NCBI RefSeq assembly: GCF_024753565.1
Contig: NZ_JANTPT010000002.1
Location: 186,001 to 250,000, forward strand
Reading direction: 5' to 3'
Origin: Mechercharimyces sp. CAU 1602
Lineage (GTDB): Bacteria > Bacillota > Bacilli > Thermoactinomycetales > JANTPT01
Length of the DNA stretch: 64,000 nucleotides
The position numbers were made by a program, and so were the translations under genes. Shown in pieces: positions 55,818 to 64,000 of the stretch; position 1 is the stretch's first letter; each line of letters begins with the position of its first letter. The notes under the pieces were generated by a model that was not told the origin of the DNA, ran no database searches, and saw only the letters and a program-made list of their open reading frames with translations.

Positions 55818-55849
55818 AAAAGCGGAGGAAAATTTATTCCTCCGCTTTT
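55818..55849. terminator. Bidirectional terminator
   Basis: AAAGCGGAGGAA and TTCCTCCGCTTT form a 12-bp stem with a short AT loop between the convergent protease and lipoprotein genes. Confidence 0.9.
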
Positions 55850-55858
55850 GCTATGCTC

Positions 55859-56290
55859 CTACTCTGCTGTTCCTCCCAAGAGGCGCTCTAACCAAGAAGT
55901 TGGTTTCTTTTTCACCTTGACATCCACACGATACCGAGGCATCGCTATTTGCACTTTTTTCTCCACCTCGGTTTGTAAGCGTGCCATTTCTTGCTTATTT
56001 AACTGAGCGACAGGGACCACATTTACTTCTGCATCAGGACCTGTGATCCTAGCTTTTGCCTCTTTTACCCCATTTACCATCTTTGCTGTCTCTACCATTT
56101 TCTTTTGATCACTACCCACAGTTGCTGTGTTCCAATCGCCAACGCGTAAATTGGGATTAGCATTGGACAAACCGTGATAACCATCATCACTTTTATAGCG
56201 CTGATTCGCCTCTTGCTCAGAAGAACAAGCTGTAACAAGTCCTATTACGAGTAGTACCAGCAAAAATCCTTTTCCGATTCGCTTGAGCAT
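55859..56290 (-). CDS. YhcN/YlaJ family sporulation lipoprotein
   Basis: A 143-residue lipoprotein: signal peptide with lipobox LVTAC (Cys at about 22), then the YhcN/YlaJ domain (ETAKMVNGVKEAKARITGPDAEVNV, KKVQIAMPRYRVDVKVKKKP). Such proteins are made in the forespore and found at the inner spore membrane, with roles in germination or outgrowth. ATG behind GGGAGG. Stands alone between tdk and the protease. Confidence 0.88.
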   Translation of the reverse strand: MLKRIGKGFLLVLLVIGLVTACSSEQEANQRYKSDDGYHGLSNANPNLRVGDWNTATVGSDQKKMVETAKMVNGVKEAKARITGPDAEVNVVPVAQLNKQEMARLQTEVEKKVQIAMPRYRVDVKVKKKPTSWLERLLGGTAE

Positions 56291-56360
56291 AAAGGCACCT
56301 CCCTGTCCTTAGTATGTACAAAGGACAAGGCTAGAGATGATGCTATTTTGTACCACTACT

Positions 56361-56960
56361 CTACAGTTCTACTTGGTGACAGTGACGACAACGCGCCTCA
56401 TACTGTTCAGCCGCACCCACTTGAATTATCGAATCATCCTTTTTCGCTGGTTGCTGCTGCAATAAACGCTGTGTACGGCTAGCAGGAGCCCCGCAATGAA
56501 CACAGATAGCTTGCAGCTTCGTAACGTGTTCGGCAACGGCTAATAACTGCGGTGTGGGACCAAATGGGTGACCACGAAAATCTTGATCCAAACCTGCACA
56601 AATCACTCTTTTTCCTTCTGTTGCCATCCGGCTAGCCACTTCTACAATTTCGTCATCAAAAAACTGTACCTCATCGATTGCTACAACCTGCACTTCATCC
56701 GGTAAGCTAGCCCAAATTTCTTGCGCAACATTTACCGAGATGGCCTCCACATGAAGACCATTATGTGAACTGATCTCCCCTGCCCGATAACGATCATCAA
56801 TCTTGGGCTTATAAACAACAACTCGCATCCTTGCAATACGCGCGCGTCGAATTCGCCGGATCAACTCTTCGCTCTTACCCGAAAACATTCCTCCGCAGAT
56901 AATCTCAATCCACCCCTCACGCGGAGGAATCGCACCTTGTTGCATATATATGATGTTCAT
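56361..56960 (-). CDS. tdk: Thymidine kinase
   Basis: Phosphorylates thymidine in the salvage pathway. Walker A is [12 protein letters not shown], the DEVQFFDDE segment carries the catalytic acid, and the lasso zinc site is CVHC...CRHC. 199 residues. The ATG directly follows AAGGAG, so spacing is short; the ATG five codons later is too far. In B. subtilis tdk also follows rpmE. Confidence 0.95.
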   Translation of the reverse strand: MNIIYMQQGAIPPREGWIEIICGGMFSGKSEELIRRIRRARIARMRVVVYKPKIDDRYRAGEISSHNGLHVEAISVNVAQEIWASLPDEVQVVAIDEVQFFDDEIVEVASRMATEGKRVICAGLDQDFRGHPFGPTPQLLAVAEHVTKLQAICVHCGAPASRTQRLLQQQPAKKDDSIIQVGAAEQYEARCRHCHQVEL

Positions 56961-56986
56961 CTCCTTCTTCCCCAGTTAAAAAGCAA

Positions 56987-57015
56987 AAACAGGCGAGCTA
57001 GGCGCTCACCTGTTT
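56987..57015 (-). terminator. Terminator after rpmE
   Basis: AAACAGG.GAGC and GCTC.CCTGTTT pair with one mismatch around a 5-base loop; on the minus strand TTTTTGCTTTTT follows. Confidence 0.85.
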
Positions 57016-57060
57016 CCGGAAAAAACCATCCCACATGGCTCTTCCTATCTTATGAAGTAA

Positions 57061-57261
57061 TTACTTCATGTTATATTTTTTCTTAAAGCGATCGACACGA
57101 CCACCTGCGTTGATCAGTTTCTGCTTACCTGTATAGAAAGGATGGCATTCCGAACAAATATCCACACGCAAGGATTCTTTGGTCGAACCTGTTTCAAATG
57201 TGTTACCGCATGCACATGTCACGGTCGTCATTTTATATTCGGGATGAATTGCTGTTTTCAT
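57061..57261 (-). CDS. rpmE: 50S ribosomal protein L31
   Basis: A 66-residue ribosomal protein of the zinc-binding (C+) type: CACGN and [13 protein letters not shown] hold the Cys ligands. KTAIHPEY is the standard N terminus. ATG at 57261 is 8 bases from GAGG; GTG at 57270 is the longer frame. Follows rho in the usual order. Confidence 0.97.
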   Translation of the reverse strand: MKTAIHPEYKMTTVTCACGNTFETGSTKESLRVDICSECHPFYTGKQKLINAGGRVDRFKKKYNMK

Positions 57262-57367
57262 AACCCTCACCTCTTTCTTCTACCCATCCGCTATTCGTAT
57301 CTTGAAACTCTGGATCATTATAGCATGCCACATCTTTTTTCGCAACAGAGGTGCTGATCTTGTACAT

Positions 57368-58321
57368 TTATGGTAGGACGGAGAGAGGATCAATCGGATT
57401 ATCATGCTTTCGCACCTCCAGATGGAGATGAACACCCGTAGAGTCCCCGGTCGTTCCCATATATCCCAGTGCTTCTCCCCTACCTAACCGTTGCCCTTTA
57501 CTAACAATGAGCTTACTTAAGTGTGCATAGTACGTAACCCAACCACCACCATGATCAACGACAACTAAATTTCCGTAGCCACCACTATAGCCTGCGCGGG
57601 TGACCTCACCCGCTTTAGCACTTACAATAACATTGGCCGACTTGTTAGCGTTGGTGATATCCATCCCCTTATGCATGGCACCTCCACGCCAACCAAAACG
57701 ACTGGTGATTTGCCCTTTTACTGGCCAGATAAAACCAGAAGTAGCATCCACCTTCGCCTTCGATTTCGATGTGGCTAATGCCACTTTCTCTTTTTTGATT
57801 TTTTCTTTACTGGGAACGCGAATAACCTGTCCTACGTAGAGAAGTTCTAAATCTTCCTTTTCATTTAGTACGCGCAACAAAGAAGGACTGGTCTTATATT
57901 TCTTTGCCAGACTCTTGATCGTATCTTTTTCCTGAACACGCACACGCTTTACTTGGTACGGCATCTTAATCTTTTGACCTGGGTAAATTGCCCAATCGTT
58001 GGTAATTCCGTTGTGAAGAGCGATCTCTTTGGGAGTAGTTCCATACTTTCTTCCAATTCCATAAAGAGTATCCCCCCCTTTAACACGATAGACGACTTCA
58101 TCCAATACAGGGGTGGCCAAATGGTCTTCATCCACGGATGCGATCGGATTTAAATACTGCACCAGTGCTTGTTGCGCAACTTTCTCTTCTTTGGTATCCA
58201 TACGCTCTGGTGGGAGGAATTCATCTGTATCCATGGCCAGTGCGGTTGAACTGTTACCAGTAACCCAAGTTACTGTACATAAGGAAAGCGAAGAAGCGAG
58301 AAGGGCTTTTTTATTGGTCAT
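57368..58321 (-). CDS. Exported LysM-M23 metallopeptidase
   Basis: A 317-residue secreted peptidoglycan hydrolase. Signal peptide about 1-30; two LysM domains (YRVKGGDTLYGIGRKYG and VRVQEKDTIKSLAKKYK); then an M23 domain with complete zinc site: HKGMD, YYAHLS and HLHLEV. So it should be an active endopeptidase, unlike SpoIIQ of this window. ATG at 58321 with GAGG 7 bases upstream. It lies between rho and rpmE, where B. subtilis has no such gene. Confidence 0.92.
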   Translation of the reverse strand: MTNKKALLASSLSLCTVTWVTGNSSTALAMDTDEFLPPERMDTKEEKVAQQALVQYLNPIASVDEDHLATPVLDEVVYRVKGGDTLYGIGRKYGTTPKEIALHNGITNDWAIYPGQKIKMPYQVKRVRVQEKDTIKSLAKKYKTSPSLLRVLNEKEDLELLYVGQVIRVPSKEKIKKEKVALATSKSKAKVDATSGFIWPVKGQITSRFGWRGGAMHKGMDITNANKSANVIVSAKAGEVTRAGYSGGYGNLVVVDHGGGWVTYYAHLSKLIVSKGQRLGRGEALGYMGTTGDSTGVHLHLEVRKHDNPIDPLSVLP

Positions 58322-58408
58322 CTCATCACCTCGCACCTAGGTTTCATAAAAGAAAAATAAGTTCTCTCCAATCCTTATGTGCGGGAATGAGACAGTATGA
58401 CACTTCCT

Positions 58409-59680
58409 TTAAGAAGCATTTGTGGAGGAACGGGGGTTGTTCGTCTGTAATGAGGATAAAAATTCTTCGTTTGTCTTATAATAGCGCAGTTTTCGCAAAA
58501 ACGCTTCCACGTAATCTGGGCTATCAGACATCGTTTTGCGCAGTGACCACAACTTTTCTAAATCCTCTTTCGATAAAAGTAGCTCTTCACGCCTTGTCCC
58601 AGAGCGTCGCAAGTCGATAGCCGGAAATACCCGTCGCTCGGCTAATCTTCGTTCAAGATGAAGTTCCATATTACCAGTTCCTTTAAACTCCTCATATATC
58701 ACATCATCCATGCGCGAACCCGTATCAACCAATGCAGTCGCCAAGATGGTCAGGCTACCGCCCTCTTCAATATTACGCGCGGCACCAAAGAATCGCTTTG
58801 GTCGATGAAAAGCCGCCGGATCTATACCTCCAGAAAGGGTACGACCACTTGGAGGAATCACTAAATTGTATGCGCGCGCCAAACGCGTAATACTATCTAA
58901 GAGAATTACCACGTCTTTCTTCTGTTCTACTAACCTTTGCGCACGATCCATTACAAGCTCTGCCACTTTGATATGATTTTCTGGCACCTCATCAAAAGTA
59001 GAACTTACAACTTCCCCTTTAACAGAGCGCTGCATATCCGTTACTTCTTCTGGTCGTTCGTCAATCAAGAGGACAAACAACTCTACCTCAGGATGGTTCG
59101 TTGTAATGCTATTGGCAATCTCCTTAAGTAGCATCGTTTTCCCAGCTTTAGGTTGCGCCACCACTAAACCACGCTGTCCCAATCCTACTGGGGTCACCAT
59201 ATCCATAATACGGGTTGATAACTGTTCTGGTTGCGTTTCTAAAAAAAGCTTTTGCTGCGGATATAATGGAGTTAAGGAGGAGAACTGAGGGCGGTTTTGA
59301 ATGCGATGCGGATCTTCACCATTTACTGCCTCCACGTGGAGGAGTCCATAATAACGCTCATTCTCTTTCGGTGGACGCACCTTTCCAGCTACTAAATCTC
59401 CCGAGCGCAAACTAAAACGACGAATTTGTGAGGCAGAGATATAGATGTCCTCTTTGGAGGGAAGGTATTGATGAGCCCGCAAAAATCCATATCCATCTGC
59501 CATCATATCAAGAACCCCTGACATAAACAGAAGTCCTTCTGCCTCCGCATTCGCCTTTAAGATAGCGAGAACGAGCTCTTTTTTCTTCATCTGACTATAG
59601 TAGGGAATATGATAATCCCTCGCTAATTGGAATAAATCCGCCATCCGGCTCGACTCTAATACTTTCAATGTTACTTCCAT
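58409..59680 (-). CDS. rho: Transcription termination factor Rho
   Basis: Hexameric RNA helicase that ends transcription. The RNA-binding domain contains [34 protein letters not shown]; Walker A is [13 protein letters not shown]; the Q/R-loop region reads [22 protein letters not shown]. The frame opens with TTG at 59719, 10 bases from GAGG, but the ATG at 59680 lines up with the B. subtilis N terminus; its own ribosome site is weak, so either may be used. Confidence 0.95.
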   Translation of the reverse strand: MEVTLKVLESSRMADLFQLARDYHIPYYSQMKKKELVLAILKANAEAEGLLFMSGVLDMMADGYGFLRAHQYLPSKEDIYISASQIRRFSLRSGDLVAGKVRPPKENERYYGLLHVEAVNGEDPHRIQNRPQFSSLTPLYPQQKLFLETQPEQLSTRIMDMVTPVGLGQRGLVVAQPKAGKTMLLKEIANSITTNHPEVELFVLLIDERPEEVTDMQRSVKGEVVSSTFDEVPENHIKVAELVMDRAQRLVEQKKDVVILLDSITRLARAYNLVIPPSGRTLSGGIDPAAFHRPKRFFGAARNIEEGGSLTILATALVDTGSRMDDVIYEEFKGTGNMELHLERRLAERRVFPAIDLRRSGTRREELLLSKEDLEKLWSLRKTMSDSPDYVEAFLRKLRYYKTNEEFLSSLQTNNPRSSTNAS

Positions 59681-59745
59681 TTTTAACAACGTCACCACAC
59701 TATTTTTTTGAATTCTCAATCCATTTTATCCTCATATGAACCAAC

Positions 59746-60717
59746 CTATTCCTGTCCCAAAACGAGATTCGGTTTCTTCTCCAAACGATGCTTTCCTTCA
59801 ACAAAGCGAACCGTTCCCGTTTTAGCACGCATCACCAAAGAATGCGTCGTCGCAACGGTTCCACTGTAACGAACCCCTTGTAATAACTCTCCGTCCGTCA
59901 CACCCGTAGCAGCAAAAATCGCATCATCCCCTTTGACGAGGTCGTTCATATACAAAATCTGATTTACTTCCCGGATCCCCATCTTTGCACAGCGTTCGAC
60001 CTGCTCATCATTTTCCGGCAACAGTCGACCTTGCAGTTCTCCACCTAAACATTTCAAAGCAACAGCTGCCAACACACCTTCTGGAGCTCCACCACTCCCA
60101 AACAAGATATCTACCCCTGTGTCGGGAAAGGCTGTATTCATCGCTGCTGCTACATCACCATCCGGTATGAGCTTGATACGCGCTCCTGCTGCTCGCACTT
60201 CTTCGATCAGCTTGGCATGGCGAGGACGATCCAAGATAACCGCTACCAGATCTGCAATCTCTTTCCCCGATGCTTTCGCCACAGCTTGCAGATTATCCTT
60301 CACCGGCGCATCAATATTAACCACGCCTACAGCATCCGGTCCAACCGCAATTTTATCCATATACATATCAGGCGCGTGCAAAAGATGACCACGCTCTGCT
60401 ATCGCTACTACTGAGAGTGCATTCCATAATCCGTGTGCAACGATGTTGGTTCCCTCAAGAGGGTCGACCGCTACATCTACTTCAGGCAAATATCCCAGAC
60501 CTAATTTCTCCCCAATATAAAGCATCGGAGCCTCATCCATCTCTCCTTCGCCTATCACTACTGTGCCACGCATCGGGATGGTGTCAAACACTTTCCGCAT
60601 CGCACTGGTCGCTGCTTCATCTGCTTCATCTTTTTTTCCGAATCCCATCCAACGCCCTGACTGTATGGCTGCCGCTTCTGTCACTCGAACCAATTCCATC
60701 GTTAAACTTCTTTCCAT
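59746..60717 (-). CDS. glpX: Fructose-1,6-bisphosphatase class II
   Basis: Gluconeogenic phosphatase. [16 protein letters not shown] and [16 protein letters not shown] carry the metal-binding Asp and Glu residues; [13 protein letters not shown] binds substrate. 323 residues; ATG 9 bases from GGGAG. Lies between murAB and rho, with an AT-rich 91-base gap upstream that may hold a promoter. Works against the aldolase reaction of fba in the same cluster. Confidence 0.95.
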   Translation of the reverse strand: MERSLTMELVRVTEAAAIQSGRWMGFGKKDEADEAATSAMRKVFDTIPMRGTVVIGEGEMDEAPMLYIGEKLGLGYLPEVDVAVDPLEGTNIVAHGLWNALSVVAIAERGHLLHAPDMYMDKIAVGPDAVGVVNIDAPVKDNLQAVAKASGKEIADLVAVILDRPRHAKLIEEVRAAGARIKLIPDGDVAAAMNTAFPDTGVDILFGSGGAPEGVLAAVALKCLGGELQGRLLPENDEQVERCAKMGIREVNQILYMNDLVKGDDAIFAATGVTDGELLQGVRYSGTVATTHSLVMRAKTGTVRFVEGKHRLEKKPNLVLGQE

Positions 60718-60808
60718 CGGAATCCACTCCCTATAGACATCTCATCTATATAATAGAGTATCACAATCACTTGTTATATTACACTCTATATTTGATGACA
60801 GATCTCTC

Positions 60809-62050
60809 TTACTCACTCCAAACTTCTGCTCCTAATTGCACCAATTTCCGTTCGATCTGTTCATATCCTCGCCTGATGTGATGTGTTTCTCCTACCTTGG
60901 TCACACCCTCAGCAATAAGACCCGCCACTAATAGAGCTGCCCCTGCACGCAAATCACTCGCTCGCACTTGAGTACCTGATAAGCTACTTCTCCCTTGTAC
61001 GACAGCCACTCTCCCCTGTGTACGCACGTGAGCCCCCATACGCTGTAATTCGTCAATATATTTAAAACGGCCGGAATAGATATTGTCCGTTACTAAGCTT
61101 GTTCCGTCTGCTTGCGTCAACAACGCGGTAAATGGTTGTTGTAAATCAGTGGGGAATCCGGGATAAGGTAATGTTTTTACGTCAACTGCTTGTAATCGAT
61201 CGCTACCCTTCACAAAGATCTCCTCTAGCGACTCTTCTACCGTAACGCCCATCTCACGAAGTTTAGCTGTTAAAGGTTCCAAATGCTTAGGAATCACATG
61301 TTCCACAACTACCTCGCCACCAGTAGCTGCAGCTGCGATCATATAGGTGCCTGCTTCAATCCGATCTGGAATAATGGAATGACGACAACCTCTTAGTTTT
61401 GAAGCACCCACTATCCTGATCACATCTGTTCCCGCACCTTTAATCTTCGCACCCATAGAACAAAGCAAAGTTGCCACATCAATGATCTCTGGCTCCTTAG
61501 CCGCATTTTCAATCACCGTTTGTCCCGTCGCACATACGGCTGCCAACATAATATTAATTGTCGCACCTACACTAACTACATCTAAAAAGATACGCGCCCC
61601 GCGCAACTGATTAGCCTCAATACGAATTTCACCCTCCTTTCGTTGTACATTTGCTCCTAGCGCTTCAAATCCCTTAATATGTTGATCAATCGGGCGCGGC
61701 CCTAGATGGCAACCGCCCGGAAAGCCAATCGTCACCTCATTAAACCGACCTAAGAGTGCACCCATTAGATAGTATGAGGCACGCATGCTCTGTACCTTCT
61801 CGTTACCGATTGGAATATTATCGACAGTGCTCGTATCCAACGTTAGTTCATCTCCATCAACCTGTACAGTTGCACCTAGTTGTTGCAGAAGTTCACAGTA
61901 AGTCTTAACATCCTCAATCGCCGGTACATTTTCAATAACAACAGGCTCTTGCGCCAATAAAGTAGCCGGTATTAAAGCGACAGCACTATTTTTAGCTCCA
62001 CCGATAGCAACACTTCCTCTTAGAGGAGTTCTCCCTTTTACACACAGCAT
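60809..62050 (-). CDS. murAB: UDP-N-acetylglucosamine 1-carboxyvinyltransferase, second copy (MurAB/MurZ)
   Basis: Second MurA paralogue of the window. [18 protein letters not shown], the active-site Cys114 in [19 protein letters not shown], and [17 protein letters not shown] are present, so it should be catalytic. Its place between tal and glpX is that of MurAB in Bacillus. Start is unclear: ATG at 62050 is 11 bases from AGGAGG, and GTG codons at 62056 and 62062 are closer. About 413-417 residues. Confidence 0.94.
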   Translation of the reverse strand: MLCVKGRTPLRGSVAIGGAKNSAVALIPATLLAQEPVVIENVPAIEDVKTYCELLQQLGATVQVDGDELTLDTSTVDNIPIGNEKVQSMRASYYLMGALLGRFNEVTIGFPGGCHLGPRPIDQHIKGFEALGANVQRKEGEIRIEANQLRGARIFLDVVSVGATINIMLAAVCATGQTVIENAAKEPEIIDVATLLCSMGAKIKGAGTDVIRIVGASKLRGCRHSIIPDRIEAGTYMIAAAATGGEVVVEHVIPKHLEPLTAKLREMGVTVEESLEEIFVKGSDRLQAVDVKTLPYPGFPTDLQQPFTALLTQADGTSLVTDNIYSGRFKYIDELQRMGAHVRTQGRVAVVQGRSSLSGTQVRASDLRAGAALLVAGLIAEGVTKVGETHHIRRGYEQIERKLVQLGAEVWSE

Positions 62051-62150
62051 GGTCACCCTCACCTCCTCGCAAATAAAACGTTCATGTGCCTTGATAAAGG
62101 TATACCGGCGGGGAGTTTGATTCCACCGCCGGTCGCTTAAACTACTTTCT

Positions 62151-62795
62151 CTATTTTAATGCTTGTTCCCAATCCTGTTGAAACTTCTCAATCCCTTGAT
62201 CCGTAAGAGGATGACGAACCAACTGTGTCAACACTTTATATGGCACGGTAGCGATATGCGCTCCATTTAGAGCGGCCTGGGTCACATGTACCGGATGACG
62301 AGTGCTAGCAGCAATAATCTCTGACTGTAAACCGTGAATACGGAAAAGCTCTGCAACTTCCCCAATCAGGGCGATGCCGTCGTATCCGATATCGTCTAAA
62401 CGCCCGATAAAAGGACTAACAAAAGAGGCACCTGCTCTCGCTGCCATCAAGGCTTGATTAGTGGAGAAGATGAGGGTAACATTTGTTTTGATTCCCTCTT
62501 GCGAAAAGCGATGTACAGCTTTTAACCCTTCTAACGTCATCGGTACCTTGATGTTAATTTGATCTGAAATTTTGGCGAGGCGGAGACCTTCTTCAATCAT
62601 GCCATGCGCATCAGGACTCATCACTTCAGCACTGACGGGGCCAGTGGTAATCCCCACGATCTCCTGCAAAACTTCCTCAAAAACTCGTCCAGATTTTGCG
62701 ATCAGACTTGGGTTAGTGGTTACTCCTGAAAGCAATCCCCACTCATCAACCTCTTTAATCTCCTCAACAATGGCTGTATCAATAAAAAATTTCAT
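62151..62795 (-). CDS. tal: Transaldolase (TalC/fructose-6-phosphate aldolase type)
   Basis: A 214-residue short transaldolase of the pentose phosphate pathway. [13 protein letters not shown] and [18 protein letters not shown] are the first signature; [14 protein letters not shown] contains the Schiff-base Lys; TNVTLIFS and [11 protein letters not shown] complete it. Follows fba by 23 bases, as in B. subtilis (ywjH). Confidence 0.95.
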   Translation of the reverse strand: MKFFIDTAIVEEIKEVDEWGLLSGVTTNPSLIAKSGRVFEEVLQEIVGITTGPVSAEVMSPDAHGMIEEGLRLAKISDQINIKVPMTLEGLKAVHRFSQEGIKTNVTLIFSTNQALMAARAGASFVSPFIGRLDDIGYDGIALIGEVAELFRIHGLQSEIIAASTRHPVHVTQAALNGAHIATVPYKVLTQLVRHPLTDQGIEKFQQDWEQALK

Positions 62796-62818
62796 AATAT
62801 CCTCCTCAACCTCTTCCC

Positions 62819-63673
62819 TTATGCTTTGCCCGTACTTCCAAATAGACGCATCTTGGAACGCACGGTCTCTTTAATCGCTTCTCGTCCTGGACCTAAGTAT
62901 TTACGCGGATCAATCATATCCGGATCCGACTGTAATCGTTCACGAATCGCCTGTGTACACGTAACTTGGCTTTCCGTATTAACGTTAATTTTTCCGACAC
63001 CCAGCTCAATGGAACGTTGAATCGCCGCATCAGGAACACCCGAACCGCCGTGAAGAACGATGGGAGCATCGATCTGCCTACTTACCTCCGCAATCGTATC
63101 AAAGTTAATCTTTGGTTCTCCTTTGTACATTCCATGTGCAGTCCCAACCGCAATCGCCATAGCATCTACCTGTGTCTCCTGCCAAAAGCGGATTGCTTCT
63201 TTTGGGTTTGCCAATTGTGCATCTGCCTCATCCACTTCAAGGTCGTCTTCCACACCGCCGATAGTACCTAATTCTCCCTCTACCGAGACCCCAACCGCAT
63301 GGGCGGCTTTCACCACTTCCTGAGTAAGACGAATATTCTCTTCTAAAGGATAATGAGAACCATCAAACATCACTGAAGAGAAGCCGGCACGGATGCACTT
63401 CATCACTACATCAAAACTACTACCGTGATCTAAATGCAAAGCTACCGGAACATTTGCCTCTCTAGCAGCAATTTTAGCTAATGCTACTACATTTTCTAAA
63501 CCCATGTAGCGAATAGCACCTTCACTTGCCCCAAAAATAAAAGGAGACTGCTCTTCTTTTGCCGCTTCCATGATTCCTTGTGTAAACTCAAGATTGTTCA
63601 TATTAAATTGTCCCACAGCGAAGCCCTCTTCTTTCGCGCGAGGCAAAAAAGCTGTCATTGGTACGAGTGGCAT
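62819..63673 (-). CDS. fbaA: Class II fructose-1,6-bisphosphate aldolase
   Basis: Zinc-dependent glycolytic aldolase. [12 protein letters not shown] has the catalytic Asp and a zinc His; [15 protein letters not shown] and [10 protein letters not shown] carry further ligands and the phosphate loop. ATG at 63673 is 8 bases from AAGGAGG (284 residues); the frame opens at 63691. Heads the fba-tal-murAB operon. Confidence 0.96.
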   Translation of the reverse strand: MPLVPMTAFLPRAKEEGFAVGQFNMNNLEFTQGIMEAAKEEQSPFIFGASEGAIRYMGLENVVALAKIAAREANVPVALHLDHGSSFDVVMKCIRAGFSSVMFDGSHYPLEENIRLTQEVVKAAHAVGVSVEGELGTIGGVEDDLEVDEADAQLANPKEAIRFWQETQVDAMAIAVGTAHGMYKGEPKINFDTIAEVSRQIDAPIVLHGGSGVPDAAIQRSIELGVGKINVNTESQVTCTQAIRERLQSDPDMIDPRKYLGPGREAIKETVRSKMRLFGSTGKA

Positions 63674-63718
63674 TGTTACGTCCTCCTTCATTGGATGTGT
63701 GGGTGATGATCATTCGAC

Positions 63719-63748
63719 ATTATACCACTTTCCGCTAAATGAAGTCAG
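63719..63748 (-). promoter_or_regulatory. Sigma-A promoter of fbaA
   Basis: Minus strand: CTGACT (63748-63743), 18 bases, TATAAT (63724-63719), 45 bases before the fbaA start codon. Confidence 0.65.
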
Positions 63749-63751
63749 CCA

Positions 63752-64000
63752 TCAATCCTGCATCTCTTCATAGATGGCTGTCATCGCACATTTAGGTGAA
63801 CAGTATTCGCTGTCATCCCCTTCTTCACGCAAAAAACGTTCAATCCCTAATTCGATGCGCAATGGATCGAACGGATCAAACTCCATATGACAATACATAC
63901 ATGCTTTCATCTGAGTTAGCTCAGCGAGCAGTGAAACAAACGAGATACCTTCTTCGACAAGCTCGTAGTGGGTATGTAAATGCTCTAACAACGGTTCCTG
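63752..64000 (-). CDS. Small zinc-ribbon-like protein (5' end beyond window)
   Basis: The frame stays open to the window edge; the TTG at 63991 has no ribosome site in view, so the true start is probably outside. The visible 83 codons contain CMYC and, 30 residues on, YCSPKC, a likely zinc-binding Cys4 site, with an acidic segment (REEGDDSE) between. I do not recognise a family. In B. subtilis spo0F and ywjG lie upstream of fbaA; this protein is neither. Confidence 0.6.
   Translation of the reverse strand, partial: QEPLLEHLHTHYELVEEGISFVSLLAELTQMKACMYCHMEFDPFDPLRIELGIERFLREEGDDSEYCSPKCAMTAIYEEMQD

Overview
The window reads as a chromosomal core segment of a low-GC, endospore-forming Gram-positive bacterium (order Bacillales). 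The evidence is spoIIID, spoIIQ, spoIID, spoIIR and a YhcN/YlaJ-type spore lipoprotein, Shine-Dalgarno sites close to AAGGAGG, frequent GTG/TTG starts, and gene order matching the Bacillus subtilis fba-tal-murAB-glpX-rho-rpmE-tdk / prfA-prmC-spoIIR-ywlB-ywlC-mntP-ywlE-rpiB-ywlG-glyA-upp-atp block. An 11-gene nuo operon between atp and ywzB/ywmB/murAA/spoIID, and the absence of mbl, flhO and flhP next to spoIIID, argue against B. subtilis itself. A Thermoactinomycetaceae-like host is my guess, not a demonstrated assignment. No rRNA, tRNA, CRISPR array or intact insertion sequence was seen.

Layout. 0-5.6 kb: an edge-truncated Gfo/Idh/MocA oxidoreductase, a GT4 glycosyltransferase, mnaA, fabZ, an ACT-domain malic enzyme and a Glu-rich EpuA-like membrane protein. 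5.9-10.9 kb: sporulation genes spoIIID, spoIIQ and spoIID with recognisable sigma-E and sigma-F type promoters, then murAA, ywmB and ywzB. 11.2-21.2 kb: nuoABCDHIJKLMN on the minus strand, with a peculiar 223-base hairpin-rich gap between nuoC and nuoD. 21.5-23.2 kb: an MFS efflux gene frameshifted in a 9-base homopolymer, preceded by a promoter, a 21-codon leader ORF and a strong intrinsic terminator, which together look like a ribosome-sensed attenuator. 23.2-30.4 kb: the complete F1Fo ATP synthase operon (atpZ-I-B-E-F-H-A-G-D-C). 30.9-34.0 kb: an arylamine N-acetyltransferase, upp and a stand-alone rtcB.

34.3-45.6 kb is an accessory block inserted between glyA and upp, which lie close together in B. 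subtilis. It holds a sporulation-delaying-protein (SDP) type toxin operon on the minus strand (DCC thiol oxidoreductase, sdpA, sdpB, sdpC, then a DUF1648 membrane protein that is the best immunity candidate). On the plus strand follow a 36-codon hydrophobic peptide ORF under an operator-like promoter, adaA, a flavin reductase-like gene, and a glycan module: a PMT-family transferase, a polyprenyl-phosphate GT2, a GtrA flippase-like protein, galU and galE.

45.6-64 kb returns to the conserved block, mostly minus strand: glyA, ywlG, rpiB, ywlE, a ZIP transporter, mntP, ywlC, ywlB, spoIIR, prmC, prfA, a plus-strand CPBP protease, the spore lipoprotein, tdk, rpmE, a LysM-M23 peptidase, rho, glpX, murAB, tal, fba and an edge-truncated zinc-ribbon protein. 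The regions of most interest are the SDP-like toxin locus with its own palindromic promoter and apparent AUU start codon, and the attenuator plus frameshift at the MFS gene.
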